From the NCBI GenBank assembly GCA_021229015.1, contig CM037782.1, positions 43,863,224-43,927,223 on the forward strand: DNA of 64,000 bases. Direction: 5' to 3'. The translations under genes were made by a program, and so were the position numbers. The first letter of the stretch is position 1; every line of letters starts with the position of its first letter. The notes under the pieces are model-generated. The model worked only from the letters and a program-made list of their open reading frames with translations. It was not told where the DNA came from and ran no database searches. The DNA comes from Solen grandis (lineage: Eukaryota; Mollusca; Bivalvia; Adapedonta; Solenidae). This document shows positions 10,090 to 20,999 of this stretch, in pieces.

Positions 10090-11100
10090 ATTTGAGTCGT
10101 TTACATGAATATTGTTCAAAATGGGGATTATAAGTGAACACAGAAGAAAACTAAGATCGTTGTTTTTCGCAAACGTGGGGTTTTGAAAGAAGATGAATGT
10201 TGGTATTATAACAAAGAACCGATAGAAATTGTAAATGATTTCAACTACCTCGGTGTTGTATTTAACTATACTGGATCTTTTGTTTTACATAACAAGTGTT
10301 AAAATGGTAAGGCCCTAAAAGCATTGAATGTTTTACTGAGTGACATTAAACGGTTTGAAGTTAATCAAAAAGTCGCTTTACAGTTTTTCGACTCGTTTGT
10401 CGGTTCAGTTTTGAATTATGCATCCCCATTTGGGGCTTTACAAAATCCAAGGACATTGAAGGTTTACGTTTCTGTAAAGCGCTTTAAGGCGTCAGTCAAA
10501 ATGCGTGTAATTTGGCTATTTATGGCGAATTGGGTAGATATCCCCTTTATATCAATAGGTATGTGCAAATAATAACATACTGGTTTAAAGGTCTGAATAG
10601 TAATTATTTAATATTAAAATGGTATATGAAAACTCACTGTCGAAAGGGAATAGTTGGCCTTATAACGTTAAAACTCTATTAAACCAGTAGGTTTGTTTTA
10701 GAAGTCTGGAATAATCCAACCAATATTCATATTCCTGTGTATATCTGTTAATTGATAACCCTCGACAGCAATGGTTTTCGGGCATCTCTAGGAATAATAT
10801 ACTTAATGTCTTTTATTGTTATTTAAAAACTGATTTTACGTATGAACCCTATCTTTCAAATATAACACTGTTTTGTCTCCGTCAGCGACTAACAAAAATT
10901 CGCATTTCTGCGACTACTGTACGTTATAATTCCGCTAGTTATCGTGAAAGGTTAGCAAGGCAAGAGCGGTAATGTCAGCTGTGGTCTACCGATCTAAATA
11001 TAGAAGAGGAGTTTCATATCCTTCCCCATTGCCTGTCCTTTAGTGATACACGTAGACGTTTCATTAATCGTTATTATTAAATAAAACAAAAACGTCTTTT
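10090..11100 (+). pseudogene. Decayed LINE 3' fragment, copy 1
   Basis: Broken frames encode the end of a non-LTR retrotransposon ORF2: KTKIVVFRKRGVLKEDE, then NDFNYLGVVFNYTGSF (about 10227-10279), KALNVLLSDIKRFEV, FVGSVLNYAS, IYGELGRYPLYINRY (about 10520-10565) and, near 10890-11050, LRQRLTKIRIS..YRERLARQER followed by an EEFHILPHC-type zinc-knuckle remnant. Several frameshifts and stops separate these blocks. The copy is 5'-truncated just after the RT palm domain. The same family is on the - strand at 38541-39655. This type is common in bivalve genomes. Confidence 0.75.
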
Positions 11101-11962
11101 CACTCGAGACAAAGTAACTCACTATACCCAACTGAAAATAAAATGTAACTATTACATATTGTGATATACTGATACGGTATCACTTATTCGCAATTGTGTA
11201 TTGTGTAAGCTATGGTTGGACCAATACAAGGCGAAAGTGCTTGACATTGACATGACAATGGTCAAAATTTCTGATAAAATCTTAGTTTTTCAATGTGTTT
11301 ATCTATATCTCACCTCCCCACCCCCTACTCGCCCCTCATTAAATCATTTGCAGCACTTTTGTTTAAAATCTAAGTCGTTAAAATCTTGACCACATACATG
11401 CTTGAAAACCCATGTTCGCTCCATACGCGTTGCTTCTTAATCGACCCGTGGGATATTTGGTTAGCAAAACTTCGTACTCATGAATTATTGATTAGGCATT
11501 TCATTGGATTCGTGGCAGAGACAGCGCGGCGACAGCAGGGATCATTAATTTTGATCAATGAAACGGCGCGGGATTTTGGAAGTTAGCTACGTTTTACCAC
11601 GTAGAGCTGACGTCACGTTCCTAGCCTAAGCGTTGCGGTTTATCTTGCTGAAACAATGAGCCAACTTTCGCTTTTGTAAATATTCAAAATAATATGCGTT
11701 ACAAGTAGCTGAAACGAAGTTTTTGCCAGCTAAAAATCCCACGGGATATACAGAAGTGATAACGGAATATATACCGTGGGTTTTTGATGATGGCTTGCAA
11801 TCTATAACTCTACAGTCCAAATTACTGACTTGAGCGGTCAATTCATGTAACGAACACGTGACCGCTTAGCGCAAGTTACTATTTAGCGGAGGATACAATT
11901 ATGATAAATTGTCTTTATTCGAATGCTGAAGCTGATTGCTTAAATCATGTTCACTGCCTAGT

Positions 11963-12242
11963 AAAGGTGATTGTGGGACTTCCGTGGCCGAGAGAGTAAA
12001 GTCGCTGACTCTAACACTCACTCAGCCCCTCAACGCGTGAGTTCGAATCCCGGCAGGGTCTTTCGGATTTTCATGTGAGGAAGCCTTCCAGCTTGCTTGC
12101 AGTAGGTTGGTGGTTCTACCCGGATGCCTCCGTACATTCGGGGTCTTCCTCCACCTGTAATTAGCTGGTCGTCGCTATATGACTGAAATACTGTCGAAGC
12201 GACGGTAACCTCAAATAGTCAAGTGAAGTCAAAGGTGACTGT
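11963..12242 (+). mobile_element. SINE family A, full-length copy with TSD
   Basis: The tRNA-like head has A box TGGCCGAGAGAGTAAAGTCG and B box GAGTTCGAATCCC. The body has TTCATGTGAGGAAGCCTTCC, GGTGGTTCTACCCGGATGCC and CTGTCGAAGCGACGGTAACC, ending AATAGTCAAGTGAAGTC. It is flanked by a near-perfect 12-bp target-site duplication AAAGGTGAYTGT at 11963-11974 and 12231-12242. An (ACA)n tract lies 57 bp further on. Confidence 0.9.
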
Positions 12243-12298
12243 TTATGCAGGTATATCACGCGTGTGTTCTTATCAGCATTACACTAAATCCAATTAGG

Positions 12299-12327
12299 AC
12301 AACAACAACAACAACAACAACAACAAA
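12299..12327 (+). repeat. (ACA)n microsatellite
   Basis: About nine CAA units close to the 3' end of a SINE family A copy. Confidence 0.85.
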
Positions 12328-13164
12328 ATTTACCATTAAACATTGGGACAAAGTATGTTTTCAAAGTAAGATTCGATGGTGTCATCAGCAAAAGCATGAA
12401 AAAGTAAATGAATTTGATTAGCAAGTGAGCAATTATTTTCTTTCTTGGAAAGCACTGAGAGAATTATATTCGTTTGTTTAATGGTTTTAACGTTGACTGT
12501 ATTTCAGTCAGATTCAAGTTTTTACAACCTTACCTTGCGATAAACCTCATATGATAGACCCCATCTCATTCTAAAGCATTTATTTTGTTTGAAAAAAAAA
12601 TCTTTATCAAAATAATTTAAACTGTAATACCGTCGAATACTTCCTTTTTAAAACTGACACAAATGTTTATCCTGCGTTTCTTTTTCCTTTGAGTATATAT
12701 TTCATGGCTTTCGCGAGTTTAGATTGATTACATGAGTACGCGCATGCACACGAATGAAAGTGGGCAGGTTAATCAAGATAACGAGTAAAGCCAGTGTACT
12801 ACATGCCTTGTTTCATGGCCAAAATGTAGGAAGGAGGAGGTACTACGGTCTCGTGACCTTTTATGCAGATGCTACGAAAATAGTATGTCTGACGGTTTGC
12901 ATTCAAACAAACTTGACCTACTTTCTAGGTGGGCGGCCATCTTTGTTACTATTTATAGTAACTCATTTGTATATAAGCATTTTAGGGTATGACGCGTAGT
13001 GGCCCTGTTGAAGGCGGCAATTTGATTTCTTATGTGTGAATTGCGCATGCGTGATGGCCATTTTGGATTATAGTATGACATCATGAGCTATATTTAGAAT
13101 GGCATCATGATTTATAGCAAGAATGACCTTATCGGTAGAATGACCTCATGTTTGTCTCAATGAT

Positions 13165-13250
13165 GTACAGAGCTGACTTGTACATTCGACCTAGGGCTTG
13201 ATCACGGGCATTGAGGGACAGGTCCTTAGCCCTAGGCGGAGACTCATGGT
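13165..13250 (+). repeat. Flanking direct repeat, left copy
   Basis: TACAGAGCTGACTTGTACAT through GGTCCTTAGCCCTAGGCGGAG recurs at 14025-14106 with scattered substitutions. The two copies bracket the 155-bp tandem array between them. Confidence 0.75.
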
Positions 13251-13597
13251 ATATAATGGACAATTCAAACACCGTATGAGAAAAAAAAATGGCAGCAATA
13301 AATAGAAAATACAATTGGTAAAATCACTACTTTTAAAAAAGGAACAAAAAACATTATAATAAGTAAGAATAAATGTATAAATATGTAATAGAGAAAATAA
13401 TATAAGAAAAACTCAATGAATACAAAAGTCAAAATAAAATGATACATTACTCTCAAAGAGAAACACTTACGATGTGAACAGTTCCCTATCTCCCTAGAGA
13501 ATGAATACATTTCCGGTAACTACTATAATGTGTTTTCCATCTTTGGTCAAAGTGTTTCCGGTCTCTATTTTTAGTCCAAGGTGTGAGAACGTAGTTT

Positions 13598-13906
13598 GTG
13601 TTCATGGGAACCCCACTTAGAAATTTCATTCACTTTTCCCCAACGACGGATCTTCGGTATGAACATTAATAATTTTATTGGCACCCAGCTGTTAAAGTCA
13701 TTAAATGCATGGATCTTAAGAATCATGTCTGAACATGTACTCTGTGATCATGGGAACCCCACTGAGAAATGTTATTCACTTTTCCCCAACACCGGATCTG
13801 CGGTATGAACATGTAGTGGCATCCAGCTGTTAAAGTCATTAAATGCATGGTCCTGAAGAATCATGTCTGAAAATGTACTCTGTGATCATGGGAACCCTGC
13901 TGGGAA
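13598..13906 (+). repeat. Tandem repeat, about 155 bp, two copies plus a partial
   Basis: Units begin at the GTTCATGGGAACCCCACT or GATCATGGGAACCC block near 13598, 13747 and 13886. They share CACTTTTCCCCAAC, GGATCT.CGGTATGAACAT and CCAGCTGTTAAAGTCATTAA. No coding meaning was found. Confidence 0.8.
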
Positions 13907-14024
13907 AAGTCATATGCGTGGGTGGTCATTTTAGTTTAAACCCTACTGTGTGTATAGCGTGGCGGCCATATTGAAATTGTATGGCGGTGTTATTGATTAT
14001 GAGGTATTGATAGTCCCAAGAATA

Positions 14025-14106
14025 TACAGAGCTGACTTGTATATTCAGTCATAGGGCTTAATCGCGGACATTAAGGGTCAGGTCCTTAGCCCTAGACGGG
14101 GACTAT
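14025..14106 (+). repeat. Flanking direct repeat, right copy
   Basis: Partner of 13165-13250. Both contain a terminal palindromic pair, TAGGGCTT..GGTCCTTAGCCCTA. Confidence 0.75.
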
Positions 14107-14235
14107 ACAAAGTCTTAAAACAATAATGATATCAAAAGATCAACATATGATCATCATACAATAAACGAAAAGAACATATAGGGTCATGGGCTATACACGC
14201 AATGAGTAAATATAATTAAACTATATCAAACAATA

Positions 14236-14760
14236 TTGGAACATCATTTTTAAACATGTCTGTACACGTTATTTCAGCATAAAACAATCAGAAATAAATA
14301 TCAATTCCTTGACTGCAGACGTGTAGGGTATGGAACATAATATTTGACCATGTCTGTACACGTCATTTAAACACGAAACAATCAGTCAGAAATAAAGACC
14401 AATTCCCCTGAATTCGGACGTGTAAGGTATGGAACATCATTTTTGAACATGTCTGTACACGTTATTTCAACATGAAACAACTAGAAATAAAGATCAATTC
14501 CTTGAATTCCGACGTGTAGGGCATTAAACATCATTTTTGAACGTGTCTGTACACGTTATTTCAACATGAAACAACCAGTCAAAAATATATATCAATTCTC
14601 TGAATTCAGGCGTGTAGGGCATGGGACATCATTTTTTGAACATGTCTGTACACATTATTTCAACATGAAACAATCGGAAATAAAAATCAGTTCTCTGAAT
14701 TGGACGTGTAGGAAATGGAACTTAATTTCTGAACATGTCTGTACACGTTATTTAAACATA
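14236..14760 (+). repeat. Tandem array, period about 95-98 bp, about 5.5 units
   Basis: CATGTCTGTACACGTTATTT recurs six times (near 14256, 14351, 14447, 14541, 14640, 14734). Each copy is followed by 'aaacaa.cagaaataaa.atcaattc' and by GACGTGTAGG. The 102-residue reading frame across 14566-14874 comes from the array. The core TGTCTGTACACG is partly palindromic (TGTACA). Confidence 0.9.
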
Positions 14761-15389
14761 ATGACTTCTTTGCGAATATTGAAATTATTTAAAGCAGGCA
14801 CCAGTACATTTCATAACCACATACACAGTGACCTATATACCAGAAAGAAGAAAAATCTTCCCTACCATGTATGAATACGTTTTACTTTGAATCTGGAGTA
14901 ACACACTTATTGACCTCTATTTGTTTAATTCTCTCTCTTAATGTCTGGGGAGTTTGTATATGATTATATAAGCACATTCTCATACTTAAACTTGAATCAA
15001 ATTTTATGAAGTACATGAGCACGTACATGTATACATGTGTATACACAAATACATTTTCATGTTATTTTCTCTCTCTCTCTCTCTCATCACACGTGATATA
15101 CCATTTTAAGTCATAGTATTTCCGGTAATTATTCTTGGAAATGTATTTCCAGTGTACAACTAGAGTAAACCAGAAATAACTGGTTAACAATTTGAACCGA
15201 CCAATGCAATGCCTTAATTTTATGTCGATTGAACATGTCTAGATATGTTGTCTAAAAATAACCATGACTTAGATCAACAACCAATCAGAAAAGAAATGCA
15301 GAATCGCAACCAATGGACACGTTTCATTCCATGAATAGGCATGACATTACACAACATCCAGCACTCATTTTTACTCCATGAACTCTTTC

Positions 15390-17520
15390 CAAGAGAGGTT
15401 GCCAGAGAAATAAGAAAGGCTAAGTCAGTATATTAAAATAAAATTATCGACCAAATTAATTCAGAAAATCTTGACGTTAAAGATTGGTTTGAACTTTCTA
15501 AAGAAAAACTTTCAAATAGGCAAAAATCTAATGAAATTCCAACTCTTTCTCATGCTGACATCGATACATGCGAAACCATTGACAAAGTTAATTTACTCAA
15601 TTCATTTTTCTGCAAACAAAGCACTATAAATGATGAAAATCACGCTTTGCCTGATGTATATCCGTTTCCTGAATGCACTTTATCAAACGTTGTTATCACA
15701 CCACAAGATGTTAAAGATGCAATTTCACATTTTTAACCCTTCAAAAGCCTGTGGTCCTGACATGTCAAGTCCAAAACTTCTTAAAGAAGGTTGCAATATT
15801 CTTGCTCAACCATTATCTTCATTCTTTAATAAACTCATATCTTCATCCAAATATTCATCTAGTTGGAAGTGTGCTAATGTAATTCCTGTCTTCAAAAAAG
15901 GCAACCCCAGTGACCAACAAAACCATTGTCCAATTTCCCTCCTTAGTTGTTTAGGAAAATTAATGGAGCGTTGCGTCTACAAACATATATATAATTGCAT
16001 TTCTAGAAATAGTCTCCTTTCAAACTGTAAGTTTGGTTTTATTCAGAGAAATTCTGCGGTTAATCAGTTACTTGTCACTTATAACGATATTTGCAAGGCT
16101 TCGGATGGGTTAGAGGTTCGAGCCGTCTTCTGTGGCATCTACAAAGCGTTCGATCGAGTCTGGCATAAGGGCCTTCCTTTAAAGCTCTGGCATATTGGAA
16201 TCCAAGCATATCTCTGATCTTGTAAGCAAAGAGTTGTCTATGCAAATACACATTCGAATTGGTCAAACATTAACTCCGGTATTTTTCAAGGCTCAATACT
16301 TGGCCCATTACTTTTTTTAATCTTCAAAAACGACATCGTCAACGTTATTCAGTCAGATGTGAGACTCTTTGCTGATGACACAAGCCTGTATATAAAGTTG
16401 ATGATCCTATTAATACCGCCTTGGTTATGAATCGCGATCTTGACTCCATACTTAATTGGTAGAAGACCTGGCTTCAGCCTTGTCTCCTTCAATTCATCCA
16501 AAACTGTCACTTTAACATTTTCCCGTAAGGTTACCAAATCACATTATCCTGACCTCTTTTTCGATAACATATTGCTCCATCCTGACTCTGAACAATAAAC
16601 ATCTTGGTCTTACCTTCTCTTATTCTGGTAAATGGGACTCCCACATAAGAACGATTGTTGACAAAGCTTGGCAAAGAAAAACGCGCCCAGGTTACTGAAG
16701 TATATACTAAATAGATCTTGCTTACAGAAGCTCTATTTTATCTTTATTAGACCTTTCTTAGAATATAGTGATGTAGTCTGGGGTAACTCTTCAAAACAGC
16801 TTAAAAAGGAAATAGAGTCTGTTCAAATTGAAACTGCTCTCATATTTCAGGAGCAACTAAATACTGCAATATCACAAAACTATATAGTGAATTAAATCTT
16901 GAACCACTAGAAAACAGCGCAAAAAACACAAACTAACCTATTTATACCAATTGAAAAATAATATTGCTCCTCCTTACCTTCGTGATTTGCTACACTGCTA
17001 CACCCTTAGAAATAATCAATTAATCCCACCTGTATCTTGTAAAACACAACTATACAAAACATTTCTTCCATCAGCTATCAGTGATTGGAACTCTCTTTCA
17101 ACATTTATTACTTCAGCGACTTCCCTCACTTCATTTAAGTCATCCTTGAGCCCAGTCCCTAACAAAAAGGCCAACCCTCTATTCAATGTAGGATCTAGAA
17201 AACACCAGATTCTTCATACGCGATTACGATTATCATGCAGTTCACTTAATCACGATCTTCAGCGCCGTTCCCTTATTGAATCGCCTTTCTGCTCATGTGG
17301 AAAACTTAAGATTGTCGCTCATTATCTTCTCTACTGTCCTAATTACTGTTTGCAGAGACAGGCTATGTTTTCCAACCTTCCTTGTCCTCCTATTCTTAAC
17401 AATCTTTTATTTGGAAATGATAATTTATCTTTTGAACAAAATAAGAACATTTTCAAAAATATGCATCATTATACTGAGGCGACACATCGTTTTCTCCTAA
17501 TCTAAATGACCAAAAAACTT
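15390..17520 (+). pseudogene. Decayed CR1/Jockey-type LINE ORF2
   Basis: This is a reverse-transcriptase ORF broken by frameshifts and stops. In order I see: linker DKVNLLNSFFCKQS-like (about 15582-15625); NPSKACGPDMSSPKLLKEG (about 15736-15795); ANVIPVFKKGNPSDQQN; PISLLSCLGKLMERCVYKHI; the damaged YKAFDRVWHKGL palm region (about 16140-16180); IFQGSILGPLLFLI (about 16275-16325); the catalytic box LFADDTSLY (about 16364-16390); a thumb block RPFLEYSDVVWGNSS; and a C-terminal CSCG..H..L..CPN zinc-knuckle-like segment (about 17290-17345). The reading frame shifts near 15735, 16215 and between 16390 and 16670. It ends near a (TG)n tract, and no endonuclease domain was seen, so the copy is 5'-truncated and dead. 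Confidence 0.9.
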
Positions 17521-17581
17521 TGCGGGGCTAGAGATTATACATCTTTTTCCTTTCCTTATTAACCTATTAATGACGAATTTC

Positions 17582-17584
<3 letters not shown>

Positions 17585-17623
<39 letters not shown>
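17585..17623 (+). repeat. (GT)n microsatellite
   Basis: Pure GT tract of about 39 bp, about 70 bp after the end of the LINE coding remnant; it may derive from the LINE tail. Confidence 0.9.
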
Positions 17624-17626
<3 letters not shown>

Positions 17627-17984
17627 TAATTACATGTACATAAAATAACCCTGCCAGAACAATTATTGTGCAAATACCTTTAGGAGAGGTATTCACATAA
17701 GTCACTAGACTTTTTTTCCCAATCCTTGATTATCATTTCTTTGTAATTGTTATTGTTCTATTTTGTAACTTATATTAAAATGTTTAAACTAACTCTTTCC
17801 AAACAACCCCCAACATCTGTTACAGTTGTTTGTTTTCGTGTTCGACCAAGCACCTGAACGACAGTGCGGAAAATCTTTCCTTATCGCAAGTTGTCATCAA
17901 TAGTCTCTTCATATTTTCAAAGACGCTCTTAATTTAGTGTGACCATAGCAGTTTCCAATAATTCGGAAACCGTATCAATGACGT

Positions 17985-18222
17985 GTTTTCCGTGACAACA
18001 AACATATACTCATGGACTCTGAAGGTTTTCCAGAATGTTTGGAAACCCTGTACATCTAACAAAAGAATCATTGGGGCCTATGTGAAGAGCACTTTTTTCC
18101 GCTTCGCATGCACTAAATCCAATTAAAATTGTAACGAAAAATACTTAAAGCAGTTTTCTTCTCCAAGTCGAGGCAAAATAATTATGCTACAGGTGACGGC
18201 TTAAAATGACGTTACATACCGC
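17985..18222 (+). mobile_element. Diverged relic of the foldback element (right half)
   Basis: Colinear with 2940-3147: 'ggttttcc.gaatgtt.ggaaa', CTGTACATCTAACAAAAGAA, 'ttttccgcttcgcatgc', 'cagttttcttctcc', and GGCTTAAAATGACGT near the outer end. Many substitutions mark it as old. Confidence 0.6.
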
Positions 18223-18294
18223 TTCGTTTTTCTCTAAATATAGAAAATGATGCTATGATAATAATAATAATAATAATAGTAATAAAAGCCATTA

Positions 18295-18308
18295 GAGGAA
18301 AGGGTTAA
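18295..18308. repeat. Lone end of the TTAA-type MITE
   Basis: GAGGAAAGGGTTAA matches the right terminus of the MITE at 8068-8303. It follows a (TAA)n tract near 18258-18285. No matching left end was seen. Confidence 0.45.
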
Positions 18309-18456
18309 TTTGCACACTCTGTAGGGGTGAATACTAAGGGCCACCTAAATGAATCGTATTATTATTATTATTTTGGATGGTCATACAACATACAACGTAT
18401 AAGAACCCTGAAATGTTAATTGATACATTGCGTTTGCCTGTCTGTAAAACTGAAAT

Positions 18457-18655
18457 CGAGGACCTCGGTTGCCGAGTGATAACAGTCGTTTACATACTAT
18501 CACTTAGCCCCTTACCTCTTTGGGTTCGAACTCCAGTTTTTCACTCAGATCTTTCAGGCGAGGAAAATTTCCGGTTGGCTTGGTTTAGTTCAGGAGTTTT
18601 GCCCGAAGGCTATTAGCACTTTGGGTCTTCCGGAATATTGGCAGAAATGGAAACT
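18457..18655 (+). mobile_element. SINE family A, diverged copy
   Basis: The A-box-like GGTTGCCGAGTGATAACAGT, B-box-like GGGTTCGAACTCC, then 'cttagccccttacc' and 'tttgggtcttcc' keep the order of family A. It is heavily diverged, hence an old insertion or a sister subfamily. Confidence 0.6.
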
Positions 18656-18886
18656 AACTAACTACAGTTACTTTTTTTTCTTTTTGCTGTCAAATCAATT
18701 TTTCGAAAGTGTGGTTTGAACAACATTTTGGAAAATCAGCATGATTACAACATACATCATAAATGGTTTAAAGCAACAATAAAGCAAAAACTAAAGGATC
18801 TTATTTAGCAGAATGGTACTGTACGATAGAAAACCAATTAATAGTTTATGTTACACTCATCGCCAATGTCACTATTGTTTTATATG

Positions 18887-18986
18887 NNNNNNNNNNNNNN
18901 NNNNNNNNNNNNNNNNNNNNNNNNNNNNNNNNNNNNNNNNNNNNNNNNNNNNNNNNNNNNNNNNNNNNNNNNNNNNNNNNNNNNNN
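18887..18986. other. Assembly gap, 100 N
   Basis: Exactly 100 unknown bases, the conventional filler for a scaffold join of unknown size. Distances across it, and whether the two sides are truly adjacent, are uncertain. Confidence 0.99.
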
Positions 18987-19892
18987 GTAAAACGTATCTA
19001 AAGGTATCGAAATATGCCTATGATTCGAAATTCAACATTATGTAGTTCGCATAAAATAGAGTCGCCATTCTATTAGATTGGCGCATGCGCGAGTCCTTAG
19101 ATATAAGAAATGAACATGTAGATATAATACGCTAACAATTTGGCACAGCCAATCATGCATATTTTTTTTCGGAATGGATGATGACATACGCTTTCTTTTG
19201 GAACTTAAAAGACTTCGAAATACCGCATGATTATCTTTTAGGAAGTTGATAGTAAAAATCACTAAATATCACCCACATGAAAAAGCATGTCATAATCACG
19301 TGACAGTTTTATATACATGTACAAAGAACTTAATTATGTGTCTTACCAAATATGTATTTTGGAATTCAAATTTTAGACATAGAAATATTTTTATAATCGT
19401 CGTCGTAAATATTCCCATGTTCTGCAGGCATCTGTATATTGTGTGCGTGTGTGTGTTCAATTTTTACATTTGAAAAAAAACACAAAAAAAAACAAAAAAC
19501 TTATAACTGACATCATGGGAAGGTCAAAAAATGCCAACAGATGTTGTACATGTTGTTTTTCTCGTGACACTATTCACGAAGAGGCAGTTTTGGCTCACTC
19601 GTGACACGGGCTCATGTATTTTCGTTGAAACTAAATCTAAGCTTACAATTTCTTTCCGGTGATTATTCAAGGATTTGAGATTTTACTTTCAATCCTAGAA
19701 AAATCGCAAGTTTGACGTGAGTAAAAAAATAGCAAACTCGCTTATATTTTAATAGGCGACATTTGCTATCTGCTGTGCATTGGTTTCCATTAGTGAGTAT
19801 TAGGACATAATGTATAATTAATGAAATTATTAAAATTGCATTACATAATATTTCTTTTTCAGATATACAATACCTTTTTTTCTAAGCAACTC

Positions 19893-19895
<3 letters not shown>

Positions 19896-19923
<28 letters not shown>

Positions 19924-19924
19924 T
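19896..19924 (+). repeat. Poly-T tract
   Basis: 29 consecutive T, possibly the poly-A tail of a - strand retroposed copy, though no body was recognised. Confidence 0.9.
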
Positions 19925-20020
19925 GAAATTTGTGAATTTTGGATTAATTACCTTATTTGTAGATTTAAAAAAAAAATCATAACTTTTCACACATGTACAT
20001 GTTCTCTTCGAATTTGACCA

Positions 20021-20165
20021 GGCCCCGTGTTCTCGAAAATACTTAAGTACGGTTTCAGGCTCAAATTTGAATATCATACTCAAATCCCTATTGAAATTAA
20101 TGGGCATAGCTTGAGTTTTGAAAATCATACTTAAGTACCATTTTTATTTTCGAGAACATGGGGCC
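20021..20165. mobile_element. MITE with 21-bp terminal inverted repeats
   Basis: The left end GGCCCCGTGTTCTCGAAAAT pairs with the right end ATTTTCGAGAACATGGGGCC. Internal 'acttaagtac' and 'ctcaaatttgaa' or 'ctcaagc' blocks are also mirrored. It is 145 bp long with no coding capacity. I could not find a convincing target-site duplication. Confidence 0.75.
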
Positions 20166-20404
20166 AGAATCTGTTTGTTCTTGTTTATGAGTAAAGTAGA
20201 AATGAAACCAGTTTTACTTTTCTTATGAAATTCAGTTAGTTTTATGCGTATAATTTTGGCGTCTTTTTTTTTTTTTGTCAGTGTAAACATCGAACAGAAT
20301 TTAATGAATTTATTGTTTGTAAAATAAAAGTATTGTTTATAAAGTGATTGTTATGAAGCCCCGTTCAAACGCATTGATTTACTTACCCATAGAAAATTAC
20401 ACCT

Positions 20405-20435
<31 letters not shown>

Positions 20436-20450
20436 TCTCTCTCTCTCTCT
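20405..20450 (+). repeat. Poly-C (29) followed by (TC)n
   Basis: A run of 29 C followed by a CT dinucleotide tract. Length is likely to be polymorphic or mis-sequenced. The complementary strand is a potential G-quadruplex. Confidence 0.9.
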
Positions 20451-20615
20451 CACCCCTCTTGGGTGTATGGTGTGATAGCTTGCTTTGAAAGGTAGAAAAC
20501 GTACCAAGATTGTTTTCTTCTTTATTTGAAATAAGGTTAGTATTGTAATTGCTATTTCAAAGTTGAAATGTATATCGAAATATCATACCTCACACAGTAT
20601 AACAAGTTTATGTAA

Positions 20616-20617
<2 letters not shown>

Positions 20618-20650
<33 letters not shown>
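20618..20650 (+). repeat. (TG)n microsatellite abutting a SINE
   Basis: The TG tract ends exactly where the reverse-oriented family A SINE begins; read on the - strand it forms the (CA)n tail of that SINE. Confidence 0.85.
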
Positions 20651-20651
<1 letters not shown>

Positions 20652-20815
20652 CGCAGCTGCGACAGTATTGAAGGTACAATCAAAGCGACATCCAATACAG
20701 AGATGGAGGATGTTCTCGAGTGTACAGAGGCACCCGGGTACAACCACCGACCAACTTCAAGCCAGCAAGCTGGCTTCCTGACCTAAAAATCATAGTGACC
20801 CTGTCGATGTAAAAT
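20651..20815 (-). mobile_element. SINE family A, truncated copy
   Basis: On the - strand it shows the family A body ('caggaagccagcttgctggc', a GGTGGTTG..CCCGGGTGCC block, 'cgctttgattg'). It lacks the tRNA-like head and is followed by (CA)n. Confidence 0.7.
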
Positions 20816-20999
20816 GTCCATGCATGAATTACTAAAGTTATATGCGAGCTAGATTGACTTATCTGTAGTATTTTTAACATCTTAATCAGACCACGGATCA
20901 TCTTAATCATGGAATTCCGTATCAAAACGTATTCGGTATTTTACTTTTTAGTTTTTTACATCACACTGCTAAAACTTAGTCCATTTCATGTCGCAGTAC

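Noticed and set aside
9139..11100. Interpreting the 0.58-kb repeat and the LINE fragment as one composite element
   Set aside because: Both copies have the same order and orientation, but the 330-370 bp between repeat and LINE do not align, and the LINE pieces begin at different points. I keep them separate.
14566..14874. 102-residue frame with an internal repeat
   Set aside because: Its repetition comes entirely from the 95-bp tandem array.
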